DNA of 64,000 nt, taken from contig CAVWIZ010000002.1 of assembly GCA_963755195.1 (NCBI GenBank), positions 930,001 through 994,000 on the forward strand, read 5' to 3'. Positions 1-13,202 of the stretch are shown in pieces. Both the position numbers and the translations under genes were made by a program. Under the pieces are notes generated by a model. That model was not told the origin of the DNA. It did no database searches and saw nothing but the letters and a program-made list of their open reading frames with translations. Origin of the DNA: CAVQJU01 sp963755195 (GTDB lineage Bacteria; Acidobacteriota; Vicinamibacteria; Vicinamibacterales; CAVVIG01). Numbering within the stretch: position 1 is the stretch's first letter; each line of letters begins with the position of its first letter.

Positions 1-947
1 TGGTCACGTATCCGTCCACGCACGGTGTGTTCGAGGACGGCATTCAGGACGTGTGCGCCATCGTGCACGAACACGGGGGCCAGGTGTACATGGACGGCGC
101 GAACATGAACGCGCAGGTGGGCCTGACCAGCCCCGCGGCAATCGGCGCCGACGTGTGCCACCTGAACCTGCACAAGACGTTCAGCATTCCGCACGGTGGC
201 GGCGGGCCCGGCATGGGTCCGATTGGCGTGGCGGCCCATCTTGCGCCGTACCTACCCGGTCATCCGCTCGTCCACACCGGAGGCGCGCGGGCGATTCATG
301 CCGTGTCGGCGGCGCCGTGGAGCAGCGCGAGCATCCTGCTGATTTCGTACGGCTACATCAGGATGCTCGGCGGCGACGGGATGACCGACGCCACTCGGTT
401 CGCGATCCTCAACGCCAACTACGTCAAGTCGCGCCTCGAGCCGCACTATCCGGTCCTTTATACGCGCGCCAACGGACGCGTGGCGCACGAGATGATTTTC
501 GATTTGCGGCCGCTCAAACAGGCGAGCGGAGGTATCGACGAAACCGATGTCGCCAAGCGGCTGATGGACTTCGGATTTCATGCGCCGACCGTGTCGTTTC
601 CCGTGCCAGGGACGCTGATGGTCGAACCGACCGAGAGCGAATCGAAAGACGAGCTCGACCGGTTCTGCGACGCGATGATCGCGATTCGAGCCGAGATTCA
701 GGCCGTCGTCGACGGCAAGGCCGACCGCGTGGACAACGTCCTGAAGAACGCGCCGCACACCGCCGCGGCTGTCGTCGCCGACGACTGGCGCCACAAATAC
801 TCGCGTGAGCAGGCGGCGTTCCCGCTGCCGTTCGTTCGTGCCCGCAAGTTCTGGCCAAGTGTGGGTCGGATCGACAACCCGTACGGCGACCGGAATCTGT
901 TCTGCTCGTGCCCGCCTGTCTCTGCGTTTTCGCAGAACGACGCCTGA
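1..947 (+). CDS. gcvPB: Glycine dehydrogenase (decarboxylating) subunit 2, 5'-truncated
   Basis: This is the C-terminal part of the PLP-binding P-protein subunit of the glycine cleavage system, which decarboxylates glycine and passes aminomethyl to the lipoylated H protein. The frame is open from base 3, so the start lies upstream of the window. About 315 residues are visible. The PLP-lysine region HLNLHKTFSIPHGGGGPG is intact and followed by GPIGVAAHLAPYLP, as in GcvPB. The C-terminal half has the usual family ending (RIDNPYGDRNLFCSCPP). Full GcvPB proteins are about 480-520 residues, so roughly 170-200 are missing. Split-P-protein organisms normally carry gcvPA immediately upstream, which would lie outside the window. 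The identification is firm. Confidence 0.95.
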   Translation, partial: VTYPSTHGVFEDGIQDVCAIVHEHGGQVYMDGANMNAQVGLTSPAAIGADVCHLNLHKTFSIPHGGGGPGMGPIGVAAHLAPYLPGHPLVHTGGARAIHAVSAAPWSSASILLISYGYIRMLGGDGMTDATRFAILNANYVKSRLEPHYPVLYTRANGRVAHEMIFDLRPLKQASGGIDETDVAKRLMDFGFHAPTVSFPVPGTLMVEPTESESKDELDRFCDAMIAIRAEIQAVVDGKADRVDNVLKNAPHTAAAVVADDWRHKYSREQAAFPLPFVRARKFWPSVGRIDNPYGDRNLFCSCPPVSAFSQNDA

Positions 948-1001
948 CGCTCTCCGAGACGTCGCCATCAAGAAGTCGGTTCCCGTCAATTCGCGGGGAT
1001 G

Positions 1002-3691
1002 TCAGCGTTTGACCTCGGCGGTCCAGTTGAGGGCGACGCCGAGCGGCTGTTCGTCGGCCCGCAGCTGCCTGACGATCGCGAGGAAACGCTTCCCGTCCGG
1101 CGCCACGTCGAAATTGAGCCAGGCGCGGCGTCCGTCGATCGAAAACAGTGGCGCCGGGCTCCCGAGTTGAAGCGTCGGCGTCGTTCTGACGGATGTCGCC
1201 ATCAGATGACGGTCGAAAGACTGATAGAAGAGCTCGCGGCCGTTCCGGTTCCACCGGGGCTGATACCCGCCTCCGGCGGACACCCGGGTCTTGGCGCCCG
1301 TGTAGGGAAACGGCGCGACATACACTTCATAGCGCCCCGACTCGTCGGACACGAACGCGATGTAGCGGCCGTCCGGAGAGAAGCGCAGATCGGTTTCATC
1401 GAACTTGGTGTCGACCAGAGGCGACGGTTTGCCGTCGGCGGCGAGCGGCAGCTGGTCGATGTCGTTGTTGCCGCGATCGGTCCGCCGCCCGAAGGCCAGC
1501 CAGCGGCCGTCGGGCGAGACGTCAAACGGCTCCTGCAGGGTGGCGACGGGCAAGAGTTCGTCTTCTTTTCCCGTCTGCAGGTCCTTGCGAAACAGATGCG
1601 GCGGTCCGCCGCGGTCCGCCATGAACGCGACCGCGCTGCCGTCGGGCAGCCAGGTGAGGTCGGCCTCGCTGCCTGGATCGGAGGTGAGCCGCGTCTCAAC
1701 ACCGCGAGCAAGATCGACCGTCCACGCGTCGTAGGTGCCCATGCGTGGCTCGGTCCGTCCGAATGCCACGCGCATTCCATCCGGCGAGATGCGAAGCTGA
1801 CCGTATCCTCCAACGACGCCGACGGGATCAAGTTCGTTGCCCGCGCGATCGATCCAGACGACCCGCGACAAATCAGCCTGCGACTGGTACGCCAGCATGC
1901 CGTTGCGCGATGTCGTAAACGTCGCGCGTGCTGTCGAGAAGCTGTAGGCAACCGGCTCCGCCATGGGGAACGCTTCGCCGACGGGTTGGCCGTTCGCCAG
2001 ATCCACGCGCTGTCCGAGCAGCGCCCCTTCGCGAACGAACACCAGGTAATCTGGATCGACCCATTGAGCACCCGAGACGGCGGACAGAATCCGCCGCGGC
2101 GCCGCGCCCGCTTCGCCCAGCGTGATCTGTCCGCTGCCGTCCCGCATTCGAGTCAGGTAGATGAACCGTTTGCCGTCAGGCAGAAACCACGGCCAGTGCA
2201 CGCGGCCCTGCCCCTGCGCTCGATCGGTCGTGACCACGGCGATCGGCGTGCCACCGGTGGTGGACACGCTGAAGATCGCGGTGCCTTCGACCGTCGCGAA
2301 CAGGATCTGGCCGCCTTGTCCCCAGGTCCCGGACAGGCCGATGTTTTCCGGTACGTCGCAGATCGTCACGGCGGCGCCGCCGGAGAGATCGATGCGTTTG
2401 AGCTTGTTCCCAGCGAAGAATGCCAGGGATCCTCCGTCCGGCGACCAGAACGGCGAAGTGGCCCCTTCGGTGCCGGGCAGCAAACGGGCGTCGGCCGCCC
2501 ACAGCGGCCGCAGCCAGATTGCGCTCTGCCCGTCCGACGCATTCACGACGAGTGCGATCTGCGATCCGTCCGGCGAGAGCGCAAGGAAGGAGGTTTCGAA
2601 GCCGACGCGGAAACGCGTACCCGCCGGGGGCGGCAGCGCGAAGCGGACCGGCGTGACACGCGGCGGCACGACGGAACGGGCCCCGTACCGCGCACCACTC
2701 ACGAGCGACGTGGCAGCGATGGCCGCCGAGGCCGCGATGGCGGCCGCGACGTGCTTCCACGTCCAGGTTGCCGGCCTGGCGTCGGTCTGAAGCCCGTCGT
2801 CTCCATCGTTCTGTCGCGTGAGAGCGATGCGGGCCTCGCCGATGTCGCGAAGACGATGTTGGGCATCTTTCTTCAGACAGCGCCTGACGAGCCGCTGAAC
2901 GCCGGGCGGTGTGTGCACGGGCAGGGCCTGCCAATCGGGCTCGCGTTCGAGGATCGCCGCCAGCGTGTCCGACCACGTCTCGCCGCCGAATGGTGCGCGG
3001 CCGGTCAGCATCTCGTAGAGCACGCAGCCGAAGGCCCAGACGTCGGTGCGCTTGTCGACCACCTTGCCGCGCGCCTGCTCCGGGCTCATGTACGCGGCGG
3101 TGCCGAGGATCACGCCGCCGCGGGTGCCGTCGGACGTGAGGGTCGGCGAGTGCGTCAGATCGCACTGTCTCGCCAGCCGCTCCGCCGCTCGCGCCCGCGC
3201 TTCGCCAGCCCGAAGTCGAGCACCTTCACGCTGCCGGTCGGCGTGATCTTGATGTTGGCGGGCTTGAGATCGCGATGGACGATGCCCGCGCTCGTGCGCC
3301 GCTTCGAGCGCCTCCGCAATCTGCGCGGCGATGCCAACGCCTCGCGCGACCGGGAGCGGCCAGCCGCGTGCGAATCGGCCAGCGGTGTTCGCCTTCGACG
3401 AGCGTGTCGCCTCGATGAGCTCGAGCACGAGCGCCGGCGCGGATCGATGCGTCTCGAGCCCGTAGATCGCGCCGATGTGCGGGTGATTGAGCGACGCCAG
3501 CAGCCGCGCCTCGCGCTCGAAGCGCGCCAGGCGATCGGCGATCGCTGGTGAAGACGTGCGGCAGGATCTTGATCGCGACGTCGCGGCCGAGCTTGCGTGT
3601 CGCGGGCGCGATACACCTCGCCCATGCCGCCGCGCACCGAGCGATCCCGGTGATCGTGTACGGGCCGACACGTTGCCGGCGCAATCGTCAT
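1002..3691 (-). CDS. Ser/Thr protein kinase with C-terminal PD40/WD40-like propeller (frame-broken kinase domain)
   Basis: A Hanks-type kinase domain (about residues 1-290) is followed by a hydrophobic segment (near VAAAIAASAAIAATSLV) and a long series of PD40 beta-propeller repeats (LSPDGSQIAL, WSPDGGSLAF, ISPDGMRVAF, FSPDGRYIAFVSD). Kinase landmarks are all present but in different frames: VGPYTITG, GGMGEVYRARDT, RDVAIKIL (ATP lysine), GIVHRDLKPANIKIT (catalytic loop), LDFGLAK, and GTAAYMSPEQARGK. At least six frame changes lie between 3150 and 3690. From 3150 down to the stop the frame is clean. The start is placed at the ATG at 3691, just before VGPYTITG. Such proteins are abundant in Acidobacteriota, and the propeller is probably the sensory part on the far side of the membrane. 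Uncorrected indels are more likely than decay because codons stay conserved across every break. Confidence 0.85.
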
Positions 3692-3797
3692 CTCGGACGC
3701 TGCCCATTCTACGGTCAGCGCGGCGTGCCGGACAGGGCCAAGACCAACCTGACCTTGGTGGCCTTTGCGGTTCAAGTATTGGCCTCACGTGATGCCG

Positions 3798-4690
3798 CTA
3801 CGTGGTGGTGACTTCGTGGGCTCTCGTAAGGTAGGCCGCGCCGAGGGCGCGCGTCACCGGGCCAGGAACGCCGTTGCCGACGATGTGGCCGTCGATCCTC
3901 GTCGCCGGCACCACTCCGCGGGTCGTGCTGGTGATGAACACTTCGTCGGCGTTCATCAGGTCGTCGTCTCGCAGGACCGCTTCGCGCACGGCGAATGTCC
4001 CTCTTCGACGGCCGACCTCGAACAGAAACGCGCGCGTGATGCCCGGAAGAAGGCCCGATTCGAGCGGCGGCGTCAGCGCCGACGCCGTCCTTGACGATGA
4101 AGAGATTCGACGTGCGTGCACTCGGCCAGCTCGCCGCGGAAGTTCCGCATGATGCCTTCGAACGCGCCGCGTCGCGCCGCTTCCTGCATGGCCAGCGCGT
4201 TGTTGAGCAGGTTGTTCGACTTGATGAGCGGGTTCACCGATCCCGGGATGGTTGCGGACGACGTCCACGAGCGCGATCTTGACGCCCTGCTCGTACGCTC
4301 TCGGCCGGCGGTTCGACCTGCGGCTTGACGATGATGACGACCGACGGCACGGGACACGCGGCCGGGATCGTAGGACAGCTCGCCGACGCCTCGCGTCAGC
4401 AGGATGCGGATGTAGGCCTCGCTGTCCGGCCCGCGGCCGAGCCCGGCGGCCCCATCGTCTCGCGACAGCGGCGCTGCAGTTCGTCGTCGGCGAGCGGGCA
4501 CCGGCAGCGCGAGCATGCCGGCCGAATTGCGGAGCCGCTGCATGTGTCGATCGAAGAGGAACGGCCGCCCATCAAAGGTGCGCAGCGTCTCGTAGACGCC
4601 TTCGCCGTAGAGGAACCCGTGATCGAAGACTGAAACGACCGCGTGCTCCTGGTCGAACACGCGTCCGTTGACATTGACGGTCGCTGCCAT
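3798..4690 (-). CDS. Class IV PLP aminotransferase (branched-chain / D-amino-acid aminotransferase-like), frame-broken
   Basis: Fold-type IV aminotransferase, the superfamily of IlvE, D-amino-acid transaminase and aminodeoxychorismate lyase. The N-terminus MAATVNVNGRVF leads into VFDHGFLYGEGVYETLRT, a family hallmark. The catalytic lysine lies in PLIKSNNLLNNALA, followed by RRGAFEGIMRN. The C-terminal ESGLLPGITRAFLFEV and EVFITSTTRGVVPATRIDG (cofactor-phosphate region) are in another frame. At least two frame breaks occur between about 4080 and 4520. The start is the ATG at 4690; an upstream ATG at 4717 is also in frame. Substrate specificity cannot be settled from sequence alone. It stands alone here, not with other ilv or pab genes. 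Confidence 0.82.
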
Positions 4691-4846
4691 TCCACCGAGA
4701 TACCACAACATCCGCATGGTCCTGCCTCCGGAGCCTGTACACGAAGTGACGACGCGCACGAAGCTTCTTTTTGTCCGAGAGTTTCGTGTCCTTCGTGTTG
4801 TTCGCGGCCGTGATGAGAGGGATAGGCTAGGATCCCAGGTGGCCAG

Positions 4847-6433
4847 ATGCGCGTATTGAACTCCGCGCAGATGCGCGAAGCGGATCGACGGACGATCGAG
4901 GAGATCGGCATTCCATCGCTCGTGCTGATGGAGAACGCCGGGCGTCAGGTGGTCGCGGCGATGGAAGCGATTTACCGCGATCTGCTCGACCGGCACGTGG
5001 CCGTGCTGTGCGGCCGCGGCAACAACGGCGGCGACGGCTTCGTCGTCGCGCGCACGCTCGCGCAGCGCGGCGTCGGCGTGTCGGTGTTTCTCATCGGCCA
5101 GGTGTCGGACGTTCGCGGCGACGCGCGGACGAACCTCGATATTCTCGGGCGACTCGGGCTGACCGTGGTGGAAGTGCCGACGGCCAGGCGTGGGAGCTGC
5201 ACGTGTCGGAAGTCCGCGACTGCACGCTCATCGTCGATGCGATCTTCGGCACCGGCCTCAACGCGCCGGTCAGCGGGCTGATCGAAAGCGTCATCACCGA
5301 CATCAACGCCTCGAGTATTCCGGTGGTCGTCGGTCGACCTTCCGTCCGGCCTCTCGGCCGATTCGTCGCTTTCCGATCGGCGAGTCGATTGAAGCCGGAA
5401 CGACGGTCACGCTGGCGGCGCCCAAGCTGCCGCTGGTGCTGATGCCCGCCGAAAACGCGCGCCGGCGACATCGTCATCGCCGACATCGGCATTCCGACCG
5501 ACGTCATCAACGGCCTCGACGGTCCGCGCGTCGAGCTGCTGACGCGCGCCGCGACTCGCGAGCTCGTCACGCCGCGGACGCCCGATAGCCACAAGGGCGA
5601 CTACGGCCACGTGCTGATCGTCGCCGGATCGAACGGGAAGACCGGCGCCGCACATCTGTGCGGCATCGGCGCGCTGCGCTCGGGGGCCGGCCTCGTCACG
5701 GTCGCCACGCCCGACCGATTGTCAGGCGATCGTCGCCGCGATGGCGCCCGAGTACATGACGCACGGACTCTGCGATGAGGCCGGCGAGGGGCTCGATTCG
5801 GACGGCGTGGACAACTGCTCGGATCGGCGCGCGACGTCGTCGTGCTCGGGCCGGGCCTCGGACAGGCGTCCGGAACGAAGCCGTTCGTGAAGGCGCTCGT
5901 CGATCGCGCGACGTGCCGCTCGTCATCGATGCGGACGGACTGAATGCGTTTAGCGCCGAGCCCGATCGGCTCGCTGGGCCGCGAGGGACGCGACGTCATC
6001 ATCACGCCGCATCCGGGAGAGATGGCGCGGCTGGTCGGCATGTCCGCGGACGAGGTGCAGGCCAGCCGGCTCGAGATCGCGCAGGAATTTCGCGAGCGCG
6101 CATCACCTCTATGTCGTGCTGAAGGGGCATCCGACGCTCATCGCGACCCCCGACGAGAAGGTCTTCATCAATCCCACCGGGAATCCCGGCATGGCCACCG
6201 GCGGCACCGGCGATGTGCTGACCGGCATGATTGCGGCGTGGCTCGCACAATTGCTCGACGCCGAGGCGGCGTGCAGGCTGGCGGTGTATCTGCACGGCAT
6301 GGCCGGCGATCTGGCGGAAGCCGACGAAGGGGAAGTGTCGATGACCGCGGTCGACCTGGCCGAGCACATCGGCGACGCGATCCTCGAGCTGACGGCCCGC
6401 CGGCGCGTCGTCGAACGCGACAACTCCGCGTAA
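4847..6433 (+). CDS. nnr: Bifunctional NAD(P)H-hydrate epimerase / ADP-dependent dehydratase, frame-broken
   Basis: This enzyme repairs damaged NADHX and NADPHX. The N-terminal YjeF_N domain epimerises the hydrate and the C-terminal YjeF_C domain dehydrates the S form using ADP. Visible pieces in order are the start MRVLNSAQMREADRRTIEE, PSLVLMENAGRQVV, CGRGNNGGDGFVVAR (epimerase), VDAIFGTGLNAPVSG, GDYGHVLIVAGSNGKTGAA (dehydratase start), TPHPGEMARLVG, and GNPGMATGGTGDVLTGMIAAW (ADP/Mg site). These lie in three frames with at least five switches between 5180 and 6110. The total span (about 529 residues) equals an intact Nnr, so no domain is missing. TsaE follows 14 bp downstream, the classic nnr-tsaE (yjeF-yjeE) order. 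Confidence 0.9.
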
Positions 6434-6447
6434 CGCCAGAACCCGCC

Positions 6448-6933
6448 GTGGCGCCCGTGACCACCGTCACGCACTCCGAGTCAGAGACCGCCGCTGTTGG
6501 CCGCGCGCTCGCGGACCGCCTGGCGCCCGGGTCGGTGCTGCTCCTGTTTGGCGACCTCGGCGCGGGAAAGACCGCGTTTGTCCGCGGCCTGGCCGAAGGC
6601 CTGGGCGTGGCTCCGGAGGAGGTGAGCAGCCCGACGTTCACGCTGATGCAGGAGTACCGCGGCGGTCGCATCCCGCTCATCCACGTCGATCTCTATCGCC
6701 TGAACGACGCGCGCGAGATCGACGACCTGGGGTTGGAAGAACTCGGACTGGACTGCGTGCTGGCCATCGAATGGGCTGACAAGCTCCCGCGAGGCATTCC
6801 TGGCGCGGTGGAAATACGAATCGATTACGCTGCAGGCAATGAGCGCAGCGTCGCTGTCGGCAAATTACCCGATTACTCGATTACTCAATTACCCAATCAC
6901 TCTCGGACCGGTAGTTCGGTGCCTCTTTGGTAA
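6448..6933 (+). CDS. tsaE: tRNA threonylcarbamoyladenosine biosynthesis ATPase TsaE
   Basis: P-loop ATPase of the TsaBDE complex that makes the t6A37 modification in ANN-decoding tRNAs. The protein has 161 residues from a GTG start at 6448. Visible motifs are Walker A FGDLGAGKTAFVRGLAEGLG, the SSPTFTLMQEY switch region, the HVDLYRL aspartate-containing motif and AIEWADKLP near the end. The normal TsaE fold ends at about residue 133 (VEIRIDYAAG). The last 25 or so residues are encoded by a short tandem repeat and look like non-functional read-through. The 3' end overlaps the 3' end of the convergent guaB gene by 53 bp. Confidence 0.93.
   Translation: MAPVTTVTHSESETAAVGRALADRLAPGSVLLLFGDLGAGKTAFVRGLAEGLGVAPEEVSSPTFTLMQEYRGGRIPLIHVDLYRLNDAREIDDLGLEELGLDCVLAIEWADKLPRGIPGAVEIRIDYAAGNERSVAVGKLPDYSITQLPNHSRTGSSVPLW
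6864..6903. repeat. 8-bp tandem array (ATTACCCG/ATTACTCA type) at the tsaE/guaB convergent junction
   Basis: Five 8-bp units run end to end: ATTACCCG, ATTACTCG, ATTACTCA, ATTACCCA, ATCACTCT. The array is translated on both strands, as the extra C-terminus of TsaE and of GuaB. It is the reverse complement of the AATTGGGT arrays near 44.1, 44.6 and 48.2 kb, so it belongs to one dispersed family. Confidence 0.8.
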
Positions 6934-8434
6934 TCGCGACGTCGTGGACGTGGCTCTCGCGGAAGCCGGCCGCGGTGATGCGAATGAGCTTCGCGTCGCG
7001 CTGCAGGTGCCCGATGCTGCCGCAGCCGCAGTAGCCCATACCGGCTCGCAGCCCCCCCACGAGCTGATGAACCATGGCGGCGACGCTGCCCTTGTGGGCC
7101 ACACGCCCTTCGATGCCTTCCGGCACCAGCTTCTCCTGCGACCCTGACGGCGCCGACGAGCTCTCGAGATCGAACTCGTCCTGGAAGTAGCGATCGCGGC
7201 TGCCACGGCGCATGGCGCCAATCGACCCCATGCCGCGATATTCCTTGAAGCTGCGGCCCTGATACAGGACGAGCTCGCCCGGGCTTTCGTCGGTTCCCGC
7301 GAACAGATTCCCCATCATCGTCGTACTCGCGCCGACGGCGAGCGCCTTGGTGATGTCGCCGGAGAAGCGGATGCCGCCATCGGCGATGACGGGCACGTTG
7401 TGCCGCTCGGCGGCGCGCGCGCACTCCATGATGGCACTAATCATCGGCACGCCGATCCCGGCGATCACGCGGGTGGTGCAGATGGAGCCGGCGCCGATGC
7501 CCACTTTGACGGCGTCCACGCCTTCGGTGATGAGCGCCTGCGTGCCCTCGGCCGTCGCCACGTTGCCGGCCACGAGCTCGACGTGCGGAAAGCGGAGCCG
7601 GATGCGCCGGACCATGTCGAGCACGGTCTGCGAGTGCCCATGCGCCGTGTCGACGACCAACGCGTCCACGTTGGCGCCGACGAGCGCATCGGCGCGCTCG
7701 AGCGTATCGTGCGCGACGCCGATGGCCGCACCGCAGCGGAGGCGGCCGAGCGGATCCTTCGACGCGTTGGGATACTTGACCGCCTTCTGGATGTCCTTGA
7801 CGGTGATGAGGCCCTTCAGCCGAAACTCGCGATCGACGACGAGGAGCTTTTCGACCTTGTGTTTATGGAGGATTTCGCGCGCGGCGTCGAGCGTCGTGCC
7901 GACGGGCACCGTGATGAGGTGCTCCTTCGTCATGATGTCGGCAATCGGCCGGTTGACGTTGGTTTCGAACCGCAGGTCGCGATTCGTGAGAATGCCGACG
8001 AGGCGGCCTTCCTTGCTGCCGTCGTCGGTGATCGGCACGCCGGAGATGCTGTATTTCTTCATCAGCTCCAGCGCTTCGTGGATCCGGTTGGTGGGGGAGA
8101 GCGTGATCGGGTTGACGATCATGCCGCTCTCCGACCGCTTGACGCGATCCACTTCCGACGCCTGTTCGTCGATCGACAGATTCTTGTGAATGACGCCGAG
8201 GCCGCCGTGCTGGGCCATCGCGATCGCCAGGCCCGATTCGGTGACCGTGTCCATCGCGGCGCTGACGAGCGGCACGTTGAGGCGGATGTTGCGCGTGAAG
8301 CGCGTGCTCACGTCCACCTGGTAGGGCAGCACCAGGGAGTGCTGCGGCACGAGCAGGACGTCGTCGAACGTCAGCGCCGTGGCGAGGTCGGCGCCGACGG
8401 CCACGAAAGAGAGCGGTTCGGTTTTTACATCCAT
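6881..8434 (-). CDS. guaB: Inosine-5'-monophosphate dehydrogenase
   Basis: Catalyses the NAD-dependent oxidation of IMP to XMP, the committed step to GMP. It has 517 residues, slightly long for the family. The N-terminal barrel strand TFDDVLLVP is followed by a Bateman module with two CBS domains (about residues 100-225: MIVNPITLSPTNRIHEAL, VPITDD, IMTKEHLITVPVG). The active-site loop GIGAGSICTTRVIAGIG contains the catalytic cysteine. It is followed by IADGGIRFSGDITKALA, then the mobile flap region YRGMGSIGAM. The family ending ITKEAPNYR is extended by eight residues encoded by the tandem repeat shared with tsaE. The start is ATG at 8434, 3 bp beyond the secA stop, so co-transcription with secA is likely. 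Confidence 0.96.
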   Translation of the reverse strand: MDVKTEPLSFVAVGADLATALTFDDVLLVPQHSLVLPYQVDVSTRFTRNIRLNVPLVSAAMDTVTESGLAIAMAQHGGLGVIHKNLSIDEQASEVDRVKRSESGMIVNPITLSPTNRIHEALELMKKYSISGVPITDDGSKEGRLVGILTNRDLRFETNVNRPIADIMTKEHLITVPVGTTLDAAREILHKHKVEKLLVVDREFRLKGLITVKDIQKAVKYPNASKDPLGRLRCGAAIGVAHDTLERADALVGANVDALVVDTAHGHSQTVLDMVRRIRLRFPHVELVAGNVATAEGTQALITEGVDAVKVGIGAGSICTTRVIAGIGVPMISAIMECARAAERHNVPVIADGGIRFSGDITKALAVGASTTMMGNLFAGTDESPGELVLYQGRSFKEYRGMGSIGAMRRGSRDRYFQDEFDLESSSAPSGSQEKLVPEGIEGRVAHKGSVAAMVHQLVGGLRAGMGYCGCGSIGHLQRDAKLIRITAAGFRESHVHDVAITKEAPNYRSESDWVIE

Positions 8435-8437
8435 AGG

Positions 8438-11415
<2,978 letters not shown>

Positions 11416-11516
11416 CTACGGGGCGGACAATCCGGATAATTTCAACGGATATATCCACTGATTGTAGCAGGAAACGGTTCGAAGCCGGATGATGCCGGTT
11501 GGAGCGGCGGCGGGGA

Positions 11517-12442
11517 CTAGCGTGTCGCTCGCTGCGTCAGGAGCTGCAGCGGGTTGATCAGACGGCCGTTGACGAGAATCTCGTAGTGCAGATGCGCGCC
11601 CGTCGAGCGGCCCGTCGAGCCGACGTAGCCGAGCACGTCGCCGCGCTTCACGCTCTGGCCGGGCACCACGTGATACTTGCTGAGGTGCCCGTACCGCGTC
11701 GCCAGCCCAAAGTCGTGCCTGACGACCACGAGGTTGCCGTAATCGCCCGTGTACTGGGCCGAGTCGACGACGCCGTCGGCCGTGGCGTAGACCGGCTGAC
11801 CCTTTTCCGTGGAGATGTCGATGCCCTGGTGGTACGCGGGTTCGCCCGTGAACGGATCGCTGCGGCCGCCGAAGAATCCCGTGAGCCCGCCGTGCGTGGG
11901 CCAGATGGACGGCGTCGCATTGGCGAGCGCTTCGCGCCGTTCGACATCGCGGCGCACGAAGTTCAGCCGGCTCTCGAGTCCCTGCAGGAGATCGCGCAGC
12001 GCACCAAAGGTGTCTTCGGGCGAGGTGAGCGACGTCGACGAGCACGCTCGACAGCGCGGTGGCTGCCACCGGACCGCCGGACGCGCGCTGACGCACGGCG
12101 GCGGGAAGCTTCTGGATCGCCTGAGCGGCCGCCGGGTCGAGTTTGGCGCGCGTGCCAAGGTCGTCGATGACGCCTTCGAGCGACTGAATCTGCGACGTGA
12201 GCTCGCCGGTCGCCGTCCGATAGCTGGCGTTTTCGATCTCGAGCGCCGACTTTGGCCAACCGCAAGTGATCGATGTCCGCCTGCGCGCTCCATTTTGCGC
12301 CGAGACCCATCAGGACGGGCAGCGACGCGAGCGAGAGCAGGACAATGAGCGCCGGACGCAGGCTGAGCGTGAACCGGCGGACCAGTCCGTTCGATCGGTC
12401 GGCGAGCAGAACTGTGTATCGGCGCGCAAGCATGCGTTTCAC
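11517..12442 (-). CDS. M23-family (LytM) metallopeptidase with N-terminal membrane anchor, frame-broken
   Basis: Probable periplasmic peptidoglycan endopeptidase or divisome activator. The start is GTG at 12442 (MKRMLARRYTVLLADRSNG), or ATG at 12433. One transmembrane helix follows (LIVLLSLASLPVLMGLG), then a coiled-coil stretch (ENASYRTATGELTSQIQSLE) and a C-terminal LytM domain. Zinc and catalytic motifs are YHQGIDISTEKG (H-x3-D), YGNLVVVRHDFGLATRYGHL and STGAHLHYEILVNG (HxH). Frame switches occur near 12250 and 12030. This kind of M23 protein commonly sits next to secA in Acidobacteriota and Deltaproteobacteria, which matches its place here. Confidence 0.88.
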
Positions 12443-12576
12443 TACTTATAGGTATCGGCGCTATCGAACGAAAACTAAAGGGATTGCTATCCGCCGAAAA
12501 GCGGTTGCTCGAAGCTGCCGAACTGTAACACAGGTACAACGTTCGAAAAAGCGGGAATTTCGCCGTTGCACATGAG

Positions 12577-12603
12577 CTTCGCCGGTACGAACATCCGGCG
12601 AAG
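12577..12603. terminator. Hairpin downstream of the DUF442-like gene
   Basis: A perfect 9-bp inverted repeat, CTTCGCCGG and CCGGCGAAG with a 9-base loop, begins 8 bases past the stop of the minus-strand gene ending at 12611. There is no T-tract directly after it on the minus strand; a TTTTT run comes about 25 bases later. It may be a weak terminator or an mRNA-protecting stem. Confidence 0.35.
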
Positions 12604-12610
12604 ACCCAAA

Positions 12611-13147
12611 CTATTTTTTCTGCGCGCGGATATGGTCGAGCGCGAACGTCTTCAGTGCCGGATTGGTCAGACCGAGCGCCGCCGCCTCGGCCGAGGCCCG
12701 ATCGATATCCCACATGTCCACTTCGACGCGCTTGATGAACCAGAGCGTCGCCGCGCGATTCGCGCTCGCGCAATGAATGAACGCCGGCTGGTTCGCCGGG
12801 TTGGTCACCGCCTTGAGAAAATTGTCGACGAGCGTGGGGTCGGGTGACGCCGCGTTGAAGGGGAGGTGCACGAAATTCAACCCCGCGGCCTTCGCTGCTG
12901 CCGCCGCGGCCTCGATGTCGGCGCCGGCCTCGGTGGCCTGCCGAAGATTCACCACCGAGGCAAATCCCATTCGCTTCACCTCGACGAGCGCCGCCGGAGT
13001 TGTCGCGCCCGCGCAAGCCACGGTCGTCTCCACGCGCGCGAAGTTGACAATGCCGGGCACCGATTCCTTGGTGACCTGCGCTTGCGCCAAGAGCGCCGCG
13101 CCGCACGTCAGCACCACCAGCGCAATCGAAGACACGTATTTCTTCAT
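12611..13147 (-). CDS. Secreted DUF442-like (beta-lactamase-hydrolase-like) phosphatase/rhodanese-type protein
   Basis: Exported protein of 178 residues. A signal peptide (MKKYVSSIALVVLTCGAALLAQ, cut after AQA) precedes a dual-specificity-phosphatase-like fold. The active-site loop FIHCASANRAATLWF has the C-x4-R spacing typical of DUF442/Blh proteins rather than the C-x5-R of classical tyrosine phosphatases. The upstream segment GFASVVNLRQATEAGADIE is the usual substrate-loop region. DUF442 proteins are often found with sulfide/persulfide enzymes. The neighbours here (DsrE-like, TsdA-like, TauE) support a sulfur role, but the substrate is inference. Confidence 0.8.
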   Translation of the reverse strand: MKKYVSSIALVVLTCGAALLAQAQVTKESVPGIVNFARVETTVACAGATTPAALVEVKRMGFASVVNLRQATEAGADIEAAAAAAKAAGLNFVHLPFNAASPDPTLVDNFLKAVTNPANQPAFIHCASANRAATLWFIKRVEVDMWDIDRASAEAAALGLTNPALKTFALDHIRAQKK

Positions 13148-13154
13148 CGTCTTC

Positions 13155-13187
13155 TCCCTAGTCCCTAGTCCCTAGTCCCTAGTCCCT
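13155..13187. repeat. Heptamer tandem array (TCCCTAG)n
   Basis: About 4.7 uninterrupted copies of TCCCTAG fill most of the space between two co-directional minus-strand genes, just upstream of the DUF442-like start. The unit is the same as in the larger array at 28.0 kb, read on the other strand. Confidence 0.85.
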
Positions 13188-13202
13188 GCTCGATCGCTCA
13201 CC

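Noticed and set aside
999..3551. 850-residue plus-strand open frame opposite the kinase gene
   Set aside because: Arg/Pro/Gly-rich product with no domains; it mirrors the PD40 gene, as expected in very GC-rich DNA.
1002..6433. Cluster of true pseudogenes from 1 to 6.4 kb
   Set aside because: Every domain of three unrelated genes is present at normal length, with conserved motifs on both sides of each break. Indel errors explain this better than simultaneous decay.
11416..11516. tRNA or small RNA between secA and the M23 gene
   Set aside because: No cloverleaf or stable hairpin with a T-tract could be found in this AT-richer gap of about 100 bp.
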